This document shows positions 8,317 to 16,844 of a DNA stretch of 64,000 nt, piece by piece. Positions within the stretch are counted from its first letter, which is position 1, and the number at the start of each line of letters is the position of its first letter. The position numbers were made by a program, and so were the translations under genes. Source of the stretch: Micromonospora sp. NBC_00421 (lineage in GTDB: Bacteria; Actinomycetota; Actinomycetes; Mycobacteriales; Micromonosporaceae). Below the pieces are notes generated by a model. It saw only the letters and a program-made list of their open reading frames with translations. It made no database searches and had not been told where the DNA came from. The stretch is taken from the NCBI RefSeq assembly GCF_036017915.1, contig NZ_CP107929.1:4716001-4780000 (forward strand), written 5' to 3'.

Positions 8317-9753
8317 ATGAGCGACCAGCAGCAGCTGCGCAACTTCGTCGACGGTGCGTACGTCGACCCGGTGGACGGCGGGTACGCCGACCTGATCGAC
8401 CCCTGCACCGGTGACGTCTTCGCCCAGGCACCGGTCTCCGGAACGGCGGACGTGGACGCGGCGATGCGGGCCGCCGCCACCGCCTTCGAGACCTGGCGGG
8501 ACACCACCCCGGCGGAGCGGCAGCGGGCGATGCTGAAGCTCGCCGACGCGGTGGAGTCCCGGGCCGCCGAGCTGGTCGACGCGGAGGTGCGCAACACCGG
8601 CAAGCCGCGTCAGCTCACCGCCGAGGAGGAGCTGCCACCGGCGGTGGACCAGTTCCGCTTCTTCGCCGGGGCGGCCCGACTGCTGGAGGGCCGCTCGGCC
8701 GGGGAGTACCTGGCGGGGCACACGTCGTACGTGCGACGGGAGCCGATCGGCGTCTGCGCGCAGGTCACCCCGTGGAACTACCCGCTGATGATGGCGGTCT
8801 GGAAGATCGCCCCGGCGTTGGCGGCCGGCAACACGGTGGTGTTGAAGCCGTCGGACACCACGCCGGTGTCGACGCTGCTGCTGGCCGAGATCGCCGCCGA
8901 GTTCTTCCCGCCGGGGGTGTTCAACGTGGTCTGTGGCGACCGGGACACCGGTCGTACCCTGGTGGCGCATCCGACCCCGCAGCTGGTGTCGATCACCGGC
9001 TCGACCCGGGCGGGCATGGAGGTCGCCTCCGCTGCCGCGCCGGATCTCAAGCGGACCCATCTTGAGCTGGGCGGAAAGGCCCCGGTGGTGGTCTTCGACG
9101 ACGCGGACGTGGCGGCGGCGGCCGAGGCGATCGCGATGGGCGGCTACTTCAACGCCGGTCAGGACTGCACCGCGGCGACCCGGGTGCTTGTCGGTCCGGG
9201 CGTGCACGACGACTTCGTGTCGGCCCTCGCCGAGCAGGCCCGCAACACCAGGACCGGCGGCCCGGACGACGCGGACGTGCTCTACGGCCCACTGAACAAC
9301 GCCAACCAGCTGGCCCGGGTCAGCGGCTTCGTCGACCGGTTGCCCGACCACGCCGAGCTGCACACCGGTGGCGCGCGGGTCGGTGGGCGCGGCTACTTCT
9401 ACTCCCCCACCGTGGTCTCCGGGGTACGCCAGGCCGACGAGATCATCCAGCAGGAGGTGTTCGGCCCGGTCATCACCGTGCAGCGGTTCGACGACGAGGA
9501 CGAGGCGGTGCGCTGGGCCAACGGCGTCGACTACGGCCTGTCCGCCTCGGTCTGGACGAAGGACCACGGCCGGGCGATGCGGATGACCCGCCGGCTCGAC
9601 TTCGGCTGCGTCTGGGTGAACACCCACATCCCGTTCGTCTCGGAGATGCCACACGGGGGCTTCAAGCACTCCGGGCACGGCAAGGACCTGTCGGTCTACA
9701 GCCTGGAGGACTACACCCGGATCAAGCACGTCATGCACCACATCGAGGGCTGA
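8317..9753 (+). CDS. patD: Gamma-aminobutyraldehyde dehydrogenase (aldehyde dehydrogenase family)
   Basis: The product has 478 residues. It oxidises 4-aminobutyraldehyde, made from putrescine, to GABA using NAD(P)+. It shows TPWNYPLMMAVWKIAPALA, the catalytic Glu of LELGGKAP (about E250) and the nucleophile in GQDCTA (about C284). The C-terminal pattern (VNTHIPFVSEMPHGGFKHSG) is typical of aminobutyraldehyde and betaine-aldehyde dehydrogenases. The start is an ATG after GGAGCGACC. The gene is followed 3 bp later by the GABA transaminase gene, so the pair would convert the aldehyde to succinate semialdehyde. Exact substrate is inferred from this partnership. Confidence 0.88.
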   Translation: MSDQQQLRNFVDGAYVDPVDGGYADLIDPCTGDVFAQAPVSGTADVDAAMRAAATAFETWRDTTPAERQRAMLKLADAVESRAAELVDAEVRNTGKPRQLTAEEELPPAVDQFRFFAGAARLLEGRSAGEYLAGHTSYVRREPIGVCAQVTPWNYPLMMAVWKIAPALAAGNTVVLKPSDTTPVSTLLLAEIAAEFFPPGVFNVVCGDRDTGRTLVAHPTPQLVSITGSTRAGMEVASAAAPDLKRTHLELGGKAPVVVFDDADVAAAAEAIAMGGYFNAGQDCTAATRVLVGPGVHDDFVSALAEQARNTRTGGPDDADVLYGPLNNANQLARVSGFVDRLPDHAELHTGGARVGGRGYFYSPTVVSGVRQADEIIQQEVFGPVITVQRFDDEDEAVRWANGVDYGLSASVWTKDHGRAMRMTRRLDFGCVWVNTHIPFVSEMPHGGFKHSGHGKDLSVYSLEDYTRIKHVMHHIEG

Positions 9754-9756
9754 CCC

Positions 9757-11028
9757 ATGGTCTCCAGCGCGGAGCTGCACCGGCGGCGGGGTGCTGCGGT
9801 GGCCCGGGGTGTCGGCAGTGTGATCAGTTCCTACGTGGACACCGCGAGCGGCGGCACCATCGTCGACGTCGAGGGGCGGGAGTGGATCGACTTCGCCGCC
9901 GGCATCGCGGTCACCAGCGTCGGCAACTCCGCACCGCGGGTGGTCGAGGCGGTACGGGCGCAGGTCGAGCGGTTCACCCACACCTGCTTCATGGTCGCGC
10001 CGTACGAGTCGTACGTGGCGGTCTGTGAACAGCTCAACGCGTTGACCCCGGGCACCTTCGAGAAGCGTTCCGCGCTGTTCAACTCCGGTGCCGAGGCGGT
10101 GGAGAACGCCGTGAAGGTCGCCCGGCACGCCACCGGGCGGCAGGCGGTGGTGGTCTTCGACCATGCGTACCACGGCCGGACCAACCTGACCATGGCGTTG
10201 ACCGCGAAGAACATGCCGTACAAGCACCGGTTCGGGCCGTTCGCCGGGGAGATCCACCGGGTGCCGATGTCGTACCCGCTGCGCGACGGTGGGCTGTCCG
10301 GGGCCGAGGCGGCGGCCCGGGCGATCGACACGATCGAGAAGCAGGTCGGGGCGGAGAACGTGGCCGCGCTGCTGATCGAGCCGATCCAGGGCGAGGGCGG
10401 TTTCGTCGTACCGGCGGCGGGTTTCCTGCCGGCGATGCGCCAGTGGGCGACGGCGGCCGGGGTGGTGTTCGTCGCCGACGAGATCCAGACCGGTTTCTGC
10501 CGTACCGGGGACTGGTTCGCCTGCGACCACGAGCGGGTCGTGCCGGATCTGGTCACCCTGGCCAAGGGCATCGCCGGCGGGCTGCCGCTGGCGGCGGTGA
10601 CCGGCCGGGCGGAGCTGATGGACGCGGTGCACGTCGGTGGCCTCGGCGGCACCTACGGCGGCAACCCGATCGCCTGCGCGGCGGCGCTGGCGAGCATCGA
10701 GACGATGCGGGAGCTGGACCTGGCCGCCGCCGCCCGGCGGATCGGGTCGGTGCTCGCCGACCGGTTGCGTGCCATCGCCGCCCGCGACCCCCGGATCGCC
10801 GAAATACGCGGCCGGGGCGCGATGCTGGCCGTGGAGCTGGTCCGGCCGGGCACCCTGGTCCCGGACCCGGCCGCCGCCAGCGCCGTCTCGGCGGCCTGTC
10901 ACGCGGCCCGCCTGCTCACCCTCACCTGCGGCACCTACGGCAACGTGCTGCGGTTCCTGCCGCCGCTGGTGATCTCCGACGACGAGCTGGCCCGTGGCCT
11001 GGACATCCTGGACGCCGCCTTCGGCTGA
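9757..11028 (+). CDS. gabT: 4-aminobutyrate aminotransferase
   Basis: The product has 423 residues: a class III, PLP-dependent aminotransferase. It moves the amino group of GABA to 2-oxoglutarate, giving succinate semialdehyde. Seen are the family segments NSGAEAVENAVKVAR, AYHGRTNLTMALT, EPIQGEGGF, VADEIQTGFCRTG and the PLP lysine in LAKGIAGGLPL (about K270). The length equals that of bacterial GabT. It sits directly after patD, probably in one transcript. Confidence 0.9.
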   Translation: MVSSAELHRRRGAAVARGVGSVISSYVDTASGGTIVDVEGREWIDFAAGIAVTSVGNSAPRVVEAVRAQVERFTHTCFMVAPYESYVAVCEQLNALTPGTFEKRSALFNSGAEAVENAVKVARHATGRQAVVVFDHAYHGRTNLTMALTAKNMPYKHRFGPFAGEIHRVPMSYPLRDGGLSGAEAAARAIDTIEKQVGAENVAALLIEPIQGEGGFVVPAAGFLPAMRQWATAAGVVFVADEIQTGFCRTGDWFACDHERVVPDLVTLAKGIAGGLPLAAVTGRAELMDAVHVGGLGGTYGGNPIACAAALASIETMRELDLAAAARRIGSVLADRLRAIAARDPRIAEIRGRGAMLAVELVRPGTLVPDPAAASAVSAACHAARLLTLTCGTYGNVLRFLPPLVISDDELARGLDILDAAFG

Positions 11029-11041
11029 CCGCCGACGGCGC

Positions 11042-11737
11042 TCAGCGCACCAACTCGACCAGGTTGCGCCGGATCACGTTCTTGCCGGGCTCCCGGACCA
11101 GCTCCATCGCTGCGGCGTTGAGCAGCACACAACTGCCCGACGGCCCACTCACCGACACCGTCGCCGCCCTGCCGTTGTCCAGATTCGTCACCCGCAACCG
11201 GGTGCCCACCGGGAACCGGTCACTCGTCGCGGCCGGGGCACCGCCCTCGGCGGAGAAGGTGATCGATCCACTGCACGCACCCGGTTGGGCAGCCACCCCC
11301 GTCGACGGCTTCGTCGGCCGGGGGGCGGCCGGAGGCTGGGCGGCACCGGGCCGGGTCTCGCCGGGCGCGGGGGCCGCCGGCACCTCGGCGACGGCCCGCT
11401 CCACCAGGTTGCGCCGGATCACGTTCTTGCCAGGCTCCCGGACCAGCTCCATCGCGGCGGCGTTGAGCAGCACACAACTGCCCGACGGCCCACTCACCGA
11501 CACCGTCGCCACCTTGCCGTTGTCGAGATTTGTCACCCGCAACCGTGTCCCGACCGGAAACCGGTCACTCGTCGCGGCGGGCTCCCCACCCTCGGCGGAG
11601 AAGGTGACCGACCCGGAGCAGAGGCTCGGGCGGGTGGGCGTGGTGTCGGCGAACCCGAATCCGGTCCCCACCGCCACCACCGCCGTGGCGATCACCGCCA
11701 CCCCCGCCGCCAGTACGTGCTTGCGCTGCACCTTCAC
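11042..11737 (-). CDS. Secreted protein with two tandem RlpA-like (double-psi barrel type) domains
   Basis: The product has about 231 residues. The GTG at 11737 is preceded at 6 bp by GGGGAG; other near starts are possible. A signal peptide (KHVLAAGVAVIATAVVAVG) is followed by two near-identical modules of about 70 residues, each with CSGS(V/I)TFSAEGG, SDRFPVGTRLRVTNLDNG and GSCVLLNAAAMELV. They are joined by a Pro/Ala-rich linker. The modules resemble the C-terminal barrel of RlpA and expansin-like proteins, so a role at the cell wall is possible. Two Cys per module could form a disulfide. The classic catalytic Asp/His pattern is not obvious, so enzyme activity is doubtful. Confidence 0.6.
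   Translation of the reverse strand: MKVQRKHVLAAGVAVIATAVVAVGTGFGFADTTPTRPSLCSGSVTFSAEGGEPAATSDRFPVGTRLRVTNLDNGKVATVSVSGPSGSCVLLNAAAMELVREPGKNVIRRNLVERAVAEVPAAPAPGETRPGAAQPPAAPRPTKPSTGVAAQPGACSGSITFSAEGGAPAATSDRFPVGTRLRVTNLDNGRAATVSVSGPSGSCVLLNAAAMELVREPGKNVIRRNLVELVR
11059..11609. repeat. Direct duplication with 345-bp offset inside the RlpA-like gene
   Basis: Bases 11059-11264 and 11404-11609 are nearly the same sequence, offset by 345 bp (115 codons). They encode the two protein modules. The high DNA identity indicates a recent duplication or ongoing gene conversion. Confidence 0.85.
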
Positions 11738-11832
11738 CACGTCTCCCCTCGCCGCCGTTGCCTGCACCGCCTGATACGGCCCCCGACCCTCCCCCGTTCA
11801 ACCCCACCCGCCACCACCCCCGCGATCCCAAT

Positions 11833-11906
11833 GTCGATCAAGGAGTTGCGGTGGGCCTTTCACCCCTCTGATGCCGATTTCCGCTCCCCACAACTCCATG
11901 ATCGAC
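11833..11906. repeat. Family B inverted repeat (imperfect hairpin)
   Basis: The left arm begins GTCGATCAAGGAGTTGCGG and the right arm ends with ACAACTCCATGATCGAC. They form an imperfect stem around a loop of about 30 nt. It ends 3 bp from the stop codon of the minus-strand DUF559-like gene. A close relative lies at 13041-13114. Termination or mRNA protection is possible. Confidence 0.7.
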
Positions 11907-11909
11907 CAG

Positions 11910-12920
11910 TCAGGTTCGGAGGAGTTCGGCTATCTGGGTGGTGATGTGGGAGGGGCGGTGGTAGAGGTCGCGGGCGGTGAAGTGGCGCATGCGCCAGCCG
12001 CGGGCGGCCAGCCAGTTCATCCGGGTACGGTCGTGGTCCAGGCGGTCGCGGTCGAGATGGGACAGGCCGTCGTACTCGATGCCGACCCGTGATCGTCGGT
12101 ATCCGAGGTCCAGTCGGTAGCGCTGGAAACCCGCGTCGTCCGACACCCAGATCTGCGGTTCTGGCGTCGGCAGCCCGCCGTCGATCAGGACCAGCCGGAG
12201 TTGGCTCTCCTGCCGGCACTCCGACCTGGGATCGGCGAGCCGCACCAACTGCCGCGCCTGGTCGACACCCCGCAACCGCGCGTGCCGACCAAGCTCGGCA
12301 GCCAGTTCCTCAGCGTGGCAGGCACCCACCCGTAGGCACAGGTCGAGAAGTGGCAGTGCGTCCAGCCGGGCGACCGTCCGGGCCAGGTCCACCGCGCACC
12401 GGTCCGCGGGTGCGCACGGGAGGCCGGCCAGCAGGACCGGATCAGGTACGGGAAGCACCGCCTGATGCACCACGACGCCCCGAATCTGCGGCACCCGCCC
12501 GCCGACCGGCACGATCACATGAAGATCCTCGCTGGGTACGGCACCGAACCCGTGCAGTTGAGCACCCGAGTGAAAGCCGACAACGGCCCCCTCCGGAAGC
12601 CGATGCAAGAGGGCCTGCCACCGGACGCCCTCCTCACCCCCCGCCCCGCCGACACCCCTCGGGTGCCGCCCACTCCCCGACAGCCGCCCAATCCCCGGCG
12701 GCCGGACACTCCCCGACGGCCGGACACTCCCTGGCCCACCGACATCCCCCGGCCCGTAGACGCCTCGCGACCACCGGCGCAGTTCCCCATCACCGACCGC
12801 CCGCCGAACCCCCTCCCGACTCCATCCAGCCGACAACAACTCCGCATACCGAAACAGCTGCCCCGCCACAGTCACCCACCCTGCCCACCACCCCACCTCC
12901 CCACCACCCCCTGTGGACAA
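11910..12920 (-). CDS. AbiEi-like antitoxin N-terminus with DUF559-type nuclease-fold C-terminus
   Basis: The product is about 336 residues if it starts at 12920; a later start near residue 16 (VTVAGQLFRYAELLSAGW) is also plausible. The N-terminus (SREGVRRAVGDGELRRWSRG) looks like the winged helix of AbiEi-type antitoxins. The C-terminus (YRLDLGYRRSRVGIEYDG, then RMNWLAARGWRMRHFTARDL) matches the DUF559/Vsr-like restriction-endonuclease fold, with Asp and Glu in RLDLGY and GIEYDG. A Gly/Pro/Arg-rich repeated insert lies at about 60-95. Such genes are common single copies in actinobacteria and their role is unproven. Confidence 0.7.
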   Translation of the reverse strand: MSTGGGGEVGWWAGWVTVAGQLFRYAELLSAGWSREGVRRAVGDGELRRWSRGVYGPGDVGGPGSVRPSGSVRPPGIGRLSGSGRHPRGVGGAGGEEGVRWQALLHRLPEGAVVGFHSGAQLHGFGAVPSEDLHVIVPVGGRVPQIRGVVVHQAVLPVPDPVLLAGLPCAPADRCAVDLARTVARLDALPLLDLCLRVGACHAEELAAELGRHARLRGVDQARQLVRLADPRSECRQESQLRLVLIDGGLPTPEPQIWVSDDAGFQRYRLDLGYRRSRVGIEYDGLSHLDRDRLDHDRTRMNWLAARGWRMRHFTARDLYHRPSHITTQIAELLRT

Positions 12921-12949
12921 CCCCCACCCTTATCCACAACCCCCACCCC

Positions 12950-13031
12950 ACCCCACCCCCACCCCCACGCCCACCCCCACGCCCACCCCCACGCCCACGC
13001 CCACGCCCACGCCCACGCCCACGCCCACGCC
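12950..13031. repeat. Hexamer microsatellite (CCCACG/CCCACC)
   Basis: The 6-bp unit CCCACG, mixed with CCCACC, repeats about a dozen times without interruption. It lies just upstream of the AbiEi/DUF559-like gene start, so its length could vary between strains. Confidence 0.85.
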
Positions 13032-13040
13032 ATGATCGAC

Positions 13041-13114
13041 GTCGATCATGGAGTTATGGTGGCCCAAAAAGCCACGGAAAGAGACAAATTCCCCACCACA
13101 ACTCCATGATCGAC
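13041..13114. repeat. Family B inverted repeat (long hairpin)
   Basis: The arms GTCGATCATGGAGTTATGG (13041 on) and CCACAACTCCATGATCGAC (to 13114) form a 22-bp stem with one mismatch around a 30-nt loop. A short palindrome (CATGATCGAC repeated in reverse, 13031-13050) abuts the left arm. It lies beyond the stop of the minus-strand gene ending at 13241, across a C-rich transcript tract. Confidence 0.8.
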
Positions 13115-13240
13115 GGGCAGAGTGGACGGGACGGGCAGCTTGGGGCGGGGCAGGGCGGACGCGTGAGGAGGGCGGGGGGCGACGCAGAGCGGGGCAGGAC
13201 GCGGGGGCGACGCAGGGCGGGGCAGGGGCGGGGCAGGGGG

Positions 13241-14443
13241 TTATCGTTCCTCCATCGCCCAGGGGGAGCCGTAGGCGGTGAGCAGGTCGAGGAACGGGCG
13301 CGGGGGCAGCGCCTCCGGGCCGAGCACCCCGACGCCGGACCAGCCACCGGTGGCGAGCAGTTCCAGCGCCACCACCGGGTTGACCGCGGTCTGCCAGACC
13401 ACCGCCTGGTGGCCGTACTCCCGCATGGACCACTCGTTGTCGACCACGTGGTAGAGGTAGACCCGGCGCGGCCGGCCGTCGGTCCCGGTGCCGGTGACGT
13501 ACGTGCCGGCACAGGTCTTGCCGCGCATCCGGTCGCCGAGGGTGGCCGGGTCGGGCAGGCTGGCGGCGACCACGTCGCGGGGCGAGACCTGCACGCCGCG
13601 CACCGACACCGGGATGGTCGAGTCGAGACCGACCTTGTGCAGCGCCCTGAGCACCTCGATGAACTCGTCGCCGAGGCCGTACTTGAAGGTGACCCGCCTG
13701 GCCTTCACCCAGCGCGGGATCAGCAGCACCTCCTCGTGCTCCACGTTGACGCACTCGACCGGGCCGATGCCGGCCGGGAAGTCGAAGACCTCCGGCTCGC
13801 TGAACGGTTCGGTGGTGAACCAGCCCCGGTCCTTCTCCCAGATCACCGGCGGGTTCAGGCACTCCTCGATGGTGGTCCAGATGGAGAAGGACGGGGCGAA
13901 GTCGTACCCGTCGACGGTGAGGTTCGCGCCGTCACGGATGCCGATCTCGTCGATCTCGCTGAACAGCTCGTCGGCGGCGTACCTGGCGAACACGTCGGAC
14001 AGGCCCGGTTCGATGCCGATGCCGCACAGCGCCAGCCGGCCGGCGTCCGCCCAGGTGGTGGCGGCGGCGAACTGCGCGTCGCCGAGCTTCACCCCGGTCT
14101 GGGTGTACGGCAGCGCCGGGTGCGGGTGGGACAGCGACATCGCCATGTCCAGGTAGTCGGCCCCGGCGGCGAACGCCCCCTCGAAGATCGGCATGACGAA
14201 GCGCGGGTCGACCGCGTTGAGCACGTGGGTGATCCGGTGTTCCCGGCAGAGCGCGGCGACCGCGTCCGCCGAGGAGGCGTCGAGCCGGGCGGCGACGAAC
14301 CGGTCGCCGTGCCCGGCGACGGCCCGTTGCGCCCGGGTCAGGTCGTAGTCGGCGACGACGACGGTGGCGAAGAAGGACCGGCGGGCGGCGATGGCGACGG
14401 CGGCGGAGCCGACCCCGCCGGCACCGACGAGCAGGATGCGCAT
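13241..14443 (-). CDS. Saccharopine dehydrogenase-family oxidoreductase
   Basis: The product has 400 residues. The N-terminus MRILLVGAGGVGSAAVAIAA is a Rossmann NAD(P)-binding loop. Further family features are VLNAVDPRFVMPIFEGA, AGADYLDMAM, GIGIEPGLSDVFARYAAD and, near the end, the region containing MREYGHQAVVWQTAVNP. The family interconverts saccharopine-type secondary amines with amino acids or aldehydes. The start overlaps the stop of the FAD oxidase gene, and all of this follows the pot transporter genes. A role in polyamine breakdown (forming or splitting a glutamate-amine conjugate) is inferred; the actual substrate is unknown. Confidence 0.8.
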   Translation of the reverse strand: MRILLVGAGGVGSAAVAIAARRSFFATVVVADYDLTRAQRAVAGHGDRFVAARLDASSADAVAALCREHRITHVLNAVDPRFVMPIFEGAFAAGADYLDMAMSLSHPHPALPYTQTGVKLGDAQFAAATTWADAGRLALCGIGIEPGLSDVFARYAADELFSEIDEIGIRDGANLTVDGYDFAPSFSIWTTIEECLNPPVIWEKDRGWFTTEPFSEPEVFDFPAGIGPVECVNVEHEEVLLIPRWVKARRVTFKYGLGDEFIEVLRALHKVGLDSTIPVSVRGVQVSPRDVVAASLPDPATLGDRMRGKTCAGTYVTGTGTDGRPRRVYLYHVVDNEWSMREYGHQAVVWQTAVNPVVALELLATGGWSGVGVLGPEALPPRPFLDLLTAYGSPWAMEER

Positions 14444-15975
14444 CAGGAATCGAACCCCAAACCGAGACGATCGAGCGTACGGAGCCAGTGGTTGCGCCGG
14501 CCGTCGTGCGCGTCGGCACGCGCCAGCGACCAGCGGGTGAGGTGGATGCCGGCGGCCCGGACGGGCTCCGGCGGGAACGGCAGCGGTGCCCGGCGGACCA
14601 GGTCGAGCCGGGTCAGCGGGGTCGGCTCGCCGGCCAGCAGGTCGAGCATGACCCGCGCGCCGAACCGGGTGGCCCCGACCCCGAGACCCGTGTAACCGGA
14701 GGCGTACGCCAGCCGCCCGCCGAAGGCGGTGCCGAAGTACGCGCAGAACCGGGTGCAGGTGTCGATCACCCCGCCCCAGCGGTGGCTGAAACGCAGCCCC
14801 GCCAACTGCGGAAAGGTGGTGAAGAAGTGGTCGGCGAGGGCGGTGAAGGTGGCCTGGCGCTGTGCGAGTTCCGGGGCGACCCGGTTGCCGAAGTGGTAGA
14901 CCGCGTCGTAGCCACCGAAGAGGATCCGACCGTCGTCGGTGATCCGGTAGTAGTGGAACTGGTTGCCGGTGTCGGCCAGCCCCTGCCTGTTGCGCCAGCC
15001 GATCGACGCCCGCTGCTCCCCGGTCAGCGGCTCGGTCATCAGCGCGTAGTCGTAGACCGGCACGGTCCGGGCGCGCAGCCGGCGCAGCAGCGGCGGGAAA
15101 GCGTTGGTCGCCAGCACCACCTGCCGGGCCCGCACCACCCCGGGCACCCCGGCCGCGCCCGGCACCGTGCCGCCGCCCGTCGACCCGCCCCGTGGGCGAC
15201 CACCGTCGAGTGCCGGGCTGCCACCTGTCGACCTGGCACCCGGGCCACCACCGGGGCGTGCGGCCGGGCTGCCGAGGGTGTCAGCGCGCAGCCCGGCTCC
15301 CTCGCGGCGCAGCCCGGTCACCCGGGTGTGCTCGTGGATCCGCACCCCGAGCGTCAGGCAGGCACGGCGCAGGCCCCAGGCCAGCCGCGCCGGGTCGACC
15401 AGGGCCACCCGGTCGGCGTCCCACAACCCACCGAGGTACGTCGGCGAGTCCACCTCGGCGCGCACCTCGTCTGCGTCGAGCAGCCGCACCCGGTGGCCGT
15501 ACCGACGGGCCAGGTCGGCGTCCTCGGCGAGCCCGGCGAGCTGGTACGGGGCCACCGCCACCGCCAGTTCGCCGGTGCGGGCGAAGTCGCAGTCGATGTC
15601 GTACTCGGCGATGGTGGCGGCGATGGCGTCCAGGTTCTCCCGGCCGAGGCGCTCCAACTCGTCGATCTCGTCGGGAAACCGGGCCACCCCGTTGGCCAGG
15701 CCGTGGGTGAGCGAGGCGGCGCAGAACCCGCCGTTGCGCCCGGACGCCGCCCAACCGCAGACGCCCGCCTCGACCAGCAGCACGTCCCGCCCGGGGTCGG
15801 CCCGCTTGGCGAGCAGGGCGGCCCAGAGTCCGCCGTACCCGCCGCCGACGACGAGCAGGTCGGCGGGGTGCGTACCGTGCAGGGGCGGCAGCGGGTCGGG
15901 GCGTTCCGGGCGGTCCAGCCAGTAGGGCACGGGCGTCGCGTCGGCGAGCGCCCGGCCGGTATGCGGGAGGATCAT
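14443..15975 (-). CDS. FAD-dependent amine oxidase (gamma-glutamylputrescine oxidase-like)
   Basis: The product has 510 residues. The start ATG at 15975 overlaps the potC stop as ATGA. The dinucleotide-binding motif VVGGGYGGLWAALLAKR, the ASGRNGGFC segment and the C-terminal YASGYTGLGVGATRFGARV place it in the DAO/PuuB family. PuuB oxidises gamma-glutamylputrescine; substrate here is inferred from the pot genes upstream. A Gly/Pro/Ser-rich stretch of about 45 residues (about 265-310) is inserted in the middle and looks like a lineage-specific low-complexity expansion. A second, distinct member of the family lies at 24156-25532. Confidence 0.85.
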   Translation of the reverse strand: MILPHTGRALADATPVPYWLDRPERPDPLPPLHGTHPADLLVVGGGYGGLWAALLAKRADPGRDVLLVEAGVCGWAASGRNGGFCAASLTHGLANGVARFPDEIDELERLGRENLDAIAATIAEYDIDCDFARTGELAVAVAPYQLAGLAEDADLARRYGHRVRLLDADEVRAEVDSPTYLGGLWDADRVALVDPARLAWGLRRACLTLGVRIHEHTRVTGLRREGAGLRADTLGSPAARPGGGPGARSTGGSPALDGGRPRGGSTGGGTVPGAAGVPGVVRARQVVLATNAFPPLLRRLRARTVPVYDYALMTEPLTGEQRASIGWRNRQGLADTGNQFHYYRITDDGRILFGGYDAVYHFGNRVAPELAQRQATFTALADHFFTTFPQLAGLRFSHRWGGVIDTCTRFCAYFGTAFGGRLAYASGYTGLGVGATRFGARVMLDLLAGEPTPLTRLDLVRRAPLPFPPEPVRAAGIHLTRWSLARADAHDGRRNHWLRTLDRLGLGFDS

Positions 15976-16838
15976 GACGGGCCCGTCGCCCGTCGGCCGG
16001 GCCGGATCGGTGCCGGTGCTCCCCGGCCGCCGGTCGCGGCGACCGGGAGTGCGGCGCGGCGGGACCGTCGACCGCGCAGCGAGCTGAGCCCGACGAGCAG
16101 CAGCGCGATGGCGAACATCGCCGTGCCGATCACGTTGACCTGGGGCGGGATGCCCCGCTGGGCAGCGCCCCAGACGTACATCGGGAAGGTGACCGTGGTG
16201 CCGGCGTTGAAGTTCGTCACGATGAAGTCGTCGAAACTCAGCGAGAAGGCGAGCAGCGCGGCGGCCACGATGCCGGGCAGCACCAGCGGCAGGGTGATCC
16301 GCCGGAAGGTCTGCCACTCGCTGGCGTAGAGGTCCATCGCGGCTTCCTCCAGCCGCCGGTCCATCCCGGCGAGCCGGGCCTTGACCGTCACCACCACGAA
16401 CGACACGCAGAACATCACGTGCGCGATGACGATGGTCCAGAAGCCCTGCGGCACCCCTGCGGAGACGAACAGGGCGAGCAGCGAGGTGCCCAGCACCAGC
16501 TCCGGGGTCGCCATCGGCAGGAAGATCAGCAGGTTGATCCCGCTGCGGCCCCGGAACCGGTGCCGGACCAGGGCGAACGCCATCAGGGTGCCGATCACGG
16601 TGGCCCCGACTGTGGCGAGGAAACCGATCTGCGCGCTGCGGACCACCGCGTCGCACATCTCGGGCGTGGCGCACGGCTGTCGCCAGTTGTCCAGGGTGAA
16701 CTCGTTGAAGTCGTACGACAGCCGGCTGGACGGGCGGTTGAGGGAGAGCCCGGCCACCACGGCGATCGGCAGGAACAGGTAGCCGAGCACCAGCAGGGCG
16801 ACGATCACCACCCACCGGTCGGCCAACCACCGCGACAC
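15972..16838 (-). CDS. potC: Polyamine ABC transporter permease, PotC type
   Basis: The product has about 288 residues and around six membrane helices. The permease loop (EEAAMDLYASEWQTFRRITLPLVLPGI) is the EAA motif that contacts the ATPase. I place the start at the GTG at 16838 (VSRWLADRWVV). The frame stays open to an ATG at 16901, but those extra residues (MSARSAAKRSPAVANEGG and a few more) come from the inserted 59-bp repeat and are not part of the family. The repeat may now supply the actual start. It lies downstream of potB and is coupled to the FAD oxidase by a 4-bp overlap. Confidence 0.88.
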   Translation of the reverse strand: MSRWLADRWVVIVALLVLGYLFLPIAVVAGLSLNRPSSRLSYDFNEFTLDNWRQPCATPEMCDAVVRSAQIGFLATVGATVIGTLMAFALVRHRFRGRSGINLLIFLPMATPELVLGTSLLALFVSAGVPQGFWTIVIAHVMFCVSFVVVTVKARLAGMDRRLEEAAMDLYASEWQTFRRITLPLVLPGIVAAALLAFSLSFDDFIVTNFNAGTTVTFPMYVWGAAQRGIPPQVNVIGTAMFAIALLLVGLSSLRGRRSRRAALPVAATGGRGAPAPIRPGRRATGPS

Positions 16839-16844
16839 CCTCAG

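Larger units (their letters stand above)
12921..13240. other. Intergenic region with simple repeats and a palindrome
   Basis: No gene is seen. The region holds a C-rich stretch, the CCCACG hexamer run (12950-13031), the family B inverted repeat (13041-13114), and then a tract of G-rich plus strand (13115-13240). That tract is C-rich in the transcript of the minus-strand gene ending at 13241. Confidence 0.7.

Noticed and set aside
8260..10902. 880-codon minus-strand open frame opposite patD/gabT
   Set aside because: It is antisense to two strong enzyme genes and has no recognisable domain.
12089..14695. 868-codon plus-strand open frame across the DUF559 and dehydrogenase genes
   Set aside because: It is Arg/Pro/Gly-rich, lacks any domain, crosses simple repeats and is antisense to well-supported genes. 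It is a product of high GC content.
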